The translations under genes were made by a program, and so were the position numbers. 12,873 bases of DNA from Betaproteobacteria bacterium. GTDB taxonomy: Bacteria > Pseudomonadota > Gammaproteobacteria > Burkholderiales > SG8-41. How positions within the stretch are numbered: position 1 is the stretch's first letter; each line of letters begins with the position of its first letter. A model generated the notes under the pieces. The model saw nothing but the letters and a program-made list of their open reading frames with translations. It was not told where the DNA came from and did not search any database. Positions 12,664-12,873 of the stretch are shown here, piece by piece. The DNA lies in NCBI GenBank assembly GCA_021300125.1, contig JAJTHX010000188.1, forward strand, positions 1 through 12,873, given 5' to 3'.

Positions 12664-12751
12664 GACCGCATTCTGCGCCCAGGACGATGGCGGTTCAACC
12701 GACCCCTGCGCTAAATACCTGATTCGCAAGTATTGTCTTCAAGCCATTGGG

Positions 12752-12780
12752 TTGCGCCGGGGCAAGGCGAAAGCCATAAT
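12752..12780 (+). promoter_or_regulatory. Candidate sigma-70 promoter for the moaA-like gene
   Basis: TTGCGC (12752-12757) and CATAAT (12775-12780) are separated by 17 bases, the ideal sigma-70 spacing; the -10 matches 5 of 6 consensus bases and the -35 matches 3. The expected transcript start near 12787 leaves a leader of only about 20 bases. CTGCG-GCTCT-CGCAG (12781-12795) forms a perfect 5-bp hairpin around that start. The remaining part of the divergent gap (12664-12751) shows an 11-base palindrome CGGTTCAACCG at 12691-12701 and no convincing promoter for the fdh operon. Confidence 0.45.
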
Positions 12781-12805
12781 CTGCGGCTCTCGCAGCGCCA
12801 AACAC

Positions 12806-12873
12806 ATGAACGCTCCGCTCACCGCAGCCCCCGTCACCGCCAGCCGCGATCGCCTCGGCCGGCCGCTGCGCGA
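12806..12873 (+). CDS. moaA: Probable GTP 3',8-cyclase MoaA, N-terminal fragment cut by window
   Basis: Only 22 codons are visible. The product starts MNAPLTAAPVTA and continues SRDRLGRPLR. The 'D-R-x-G-R-x-x-R' pattern is the typical lead-in of MoaA, just before the 'LRxSVTDRCNxxCxYC' radical-SAM motif that would lie beyond the window. MoaA converts GTP to 3',8-cyclo-GTP, the first step of molybdenum cofactor synthesis, so its place next to a Mo/W formate dehydrogenase operon makes sense. The frame is open to the edge. No Shine-Dalgarno sequence is visible before the ATG. The call rests on a short motif plus context; another protein with a similar start cannot be fully excluded. Confidence 0.75.
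   Translation, partial: MNAPLTAAPVTASRDRLGRPLR

Noticed and set aside
12664..12751. FNR or ModE binding site before DUF3305
   Set aside because: I looked for TTGAT-N4-ATCAA and for ModE-like repeats and saw no acceptable match. Only the 11-base palindrome at 12691-12701 stands out.

Overview
The window is GC-rich, densely coded DNA of a proteobacterial type, most likely a betaproteobacterium (Burkholderiales or Rhodocyclales). The reasons are a Bug/TctC-family solute-binding protein, very high third-position GC, and a respiratory formate dehydrogenase locus of the layout common in those groups. This assignment rests on gene content, not on a marker gene. No RNA gene, insertion sequence, CRISPR array or phage gene was recognised.

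Left part (1-3172, plus strand): a small catabolic or uptake gene group. It holds the 3' part of a Gfo/Idh/MocA oxidoreductase, a periplasmic Bug/TctC solute-binding protein, a VOC (glyoxalase-fold) protein, and a DctP-like TRAP solute-binding protein. The last gene starts inside the stop codon of the VOC gene (ATGA) and encodes no signal peptide. No transporter membrane subunit is visible. The group ends at a hairpin (3214-3250) with A and T tracts on both sides, which should terminate both this group and the operon converging from the right.

Main part (3279-12663, minus strand, read right to left): a formate dehydrogenase operon of ten genes. In transcription order these are a DUF3305 protein, a DUF3306 protein, a 693-aa multi-cluster iron-sulfur protein, a TorD-family chaperone, a 63-aa twin-arginine protein of the 'formate dehydrogenase region TAT target' type, the catalytic subunit FdhA (cysteine type, Tat-exported), the four-cluster ferredoxin subunit FdhB, a small lipoprotein with a TTG start, the cytochrome b subunit FdhC, and an 83-aa exported Ala/Lys-rich protein. 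FdhA, FdhB and FdhC form a periplasm-facing formate:quinone oxidoreductase: formate is oxidised at the Mo- or W-bis-MGD site, electrons pass down the FdhB clusters to the haems of FdhC and then to quinone. TorD probably guards FdhA during cofactor loading before Tat export. The first three genes are an accessory module whose function I cannot assign. The only long gap inside the operon (9284-9396) holds a candidate Fur-type site overlapping a weak promoter.

Right edge: after a 142-bp divergent intergenic region comes the first 22 codons of a plus-strand gene that looks like moaA (GTP 3',8-cyclase). This fits, because FdhA needs molybdenum cofactor.

The points most worth a second look are the leaderless TRAP binding protein coupled to a VOC protein, the polyferredoxin with one His-substituted cluster motif and its DUF3305/DUF3306 partners, the three small exported proteins in the fdh operon, the Fur-like site, and two tandem hairpins inside the DUF3306 gene.
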